From Cladosporium sp. IMV 00045 (lineage: Eukaryota > Ascomycota > Dothideomycetes > Cladosporiales > Cladosporiaceae), in the NCBI GenBank assembly GCA_001931905.2, contig MSJI02000734.1, forward strand, positions 55,074 to 119,073: DNA of 64,000 nt, given 5' to 3'. This document shows positions 63,308-64,000 of this stretch, one piece after another (the stretch's first letter is position 1; each line of letters starts with the position of its first letter). The translations under genes were made by a program, and so were the position numbers. The notes under the pieces were generated by a model. It saw only the letters and a list, made by a program, of their open reading frames with translations, made no database searches and was not told the origin of the DNA.

Positions 63308-63690
63308 TGTGGATGATTTACTGCAAGGCAATCGATTGGTCTATTTCTAGCGAGACTGTAAAGCCAATTGCAATCGTTTCTATATCAGAGTATAGGTTGA
63401 AGTGTCGTGACTCGTTGCACACTTTAAGTAATGTTTCGGATGGCGGCCATTCCCGTCACGGTCTGTGAAGTGAAATCACCTTTCACAGACAAGCGCGCAG
63501 CAAGCGCCTGCCTGCCGCCCGCTGCCGGGTCCAAGGCATTCTTGCTTGCATCTCTCCCTTCACTACCAGGCTGCTCTTCACACCTCTCGCAAGCCACAAC
63601 ATACAACACCCTTTGACCGGACAACCACTACTACGTACGAGACATCTCTGGCTATCTCTCAGTACACTAGCGACTGCGCGACTGCCAACC
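63308..63690. promoter_or_regulatory. Divergent promoter region DCS1 / KEI1
   Basis: 383 bp between divergent start codons. It contains a TTTCACAGAC near 63481 and CT-rich sequence near 63545-63590, with no coding frame supported. Confidence 0.4.
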
Positions 63691-64000
63691 ATGGCACTCC
63701 CCTCGCTCTTCCGCGTCCCTAAACCAAAGGTAAGACTTCCCAGTCGCAAACACTCGCTCACATCATTGCGCACGCATACTGACAACAACCCACCACAGTC
63801 CGTCCTAGGCTTCATTTCCCTCCGGTCCGCCACGGAGCTCATCTTCCTCACCCTCCTCTTCAACAAAATCACCGGCCTCTACGGCATCCTCGCCATCTTC
63901 ACCGGCTATGACCTCAACGCGCTGCAGCTCAGCCACTACATCTACTCCCTGATCGTCCTCGGCCTGATCACATGGCTCTTCTCGGCCATCCGCCAGCCGG
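63691..64000 (+). CDS. KEI1: Kei1-like inositolphosphorylceramide synthase subunit, 5' part
   Basis: Golgi membrane partner of the Aur1 inositolphosphorylceramide synthase in fungal sphingolipid synthesis. Exon 1 63691-63729 encodes MALPSLFRVPKPK. After a 69-nt intron, exon 2 begins at 63799 and runs off the window end. Seen: SVLGFISLRSATELIFLTLL, FNKITGLYGILAIFTGYDLN, ALQLSHYIYSLIVLGLITWL and FSAIRQP, two hydrophobic spans with the family-typical KPKS.LGF..LR and NK..GLYG..A.FTGY pattern. Truncated only by the window edge. Confidence 0.88.
   Translation, partial: MALPSLFRVPKPKVRLPSRKHSLTSLRTHTDNNPPQSVLGFISLRSATELIFLTLLFNKITGLYGILAIFTGYDLNALQLSHYIYSLIVLGLITWLFSAIRQP

Noticed and set aside
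1..64000. CRISPR arrays or bacterial operons
   Set aside because: No spaced direct repeats; spliceosomal introns throughout show a eukaryotic nuclear genome.

Overview
The window is nuclear DNA of a filamentous ascomycete. Genes carry short introns (about 50-190 nt) with GTRAGT-type donors and CTAAC-like branch points. The gene families (XlnR, HET domain, Clr2, Kei1, Zn2Cys6 regulators, Yvc1) are those of Pezizomycotina. Protein wording and gene organisation suggest Dothideomycetes, possibly Capnodiales/Mycosphaerellales, but that placement is inference. About 35 loci are supported, on both strands, and many divergent pairs share a short promoter.

Left part (0-16 kb) looks accessory: a GT2 polysaccharide-synthase-like glycosyltransferase, a HET-domain pseudogene with several lesions, a FAD monooxygenase divergent from a Zn2Cys6 regulator whose frame is broken by one TAG, an orphan glycosylated membrane protein and an F-box protein with a frame break.

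Middle part (16-47 kb) is mostly housekeeping: POP5/ESF1 (RNase P/MRP and pre-rRNA processing), a Pol-epsilon histone-fold subunit (DPB3) facing CLR2 (heterochromatin silencing), a GILT-like membrane protein, a small RBR protein, URK1 facing GID8, a tautomerase-like protein, a longin R-SNARE, a 52-residue protein built from three exons, the vacuolar TRP channel YVC1, EIF1AD, ALG3 and SEN34, and a RING-like protein.

Right part (47-64 kb) holds a 4.7-kb gene-poor stretch with local repeats, leading into the xylanase/cellulase regulator XLNR. It is followed by a second full RBR protein, a short-chain dehydrogenase facing a ketopantoate-reductase-like enzyme, an intron-containing tRNA-Gly(GCC), Pol-delta subunit CDM1, the scavenger decapping enzyme DCS1 and the 5' end of KEI1.

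The most notable points are these. (1) Several otherwise coding frames are broken, four times by an in-frame TAG; this could be pseudogenization, assembly error or, more speculatively, UAG-to-UGG recoding by A-to-I mRNA editing. (2) Three dispersed RING/RBR-type genes share a phase-2 intron at the same position, and one of those introns is GC-AG. (3) Several genes switch abruptly from C-rich to G-rich composition. (4) A perfect 16-bp inverted repeat and a local duplication lie in the gene-poor region upstream of XLNR. All splice junctions below were worked out by hand from splice signals and reading-frame continuity; no database or transcript data were available.
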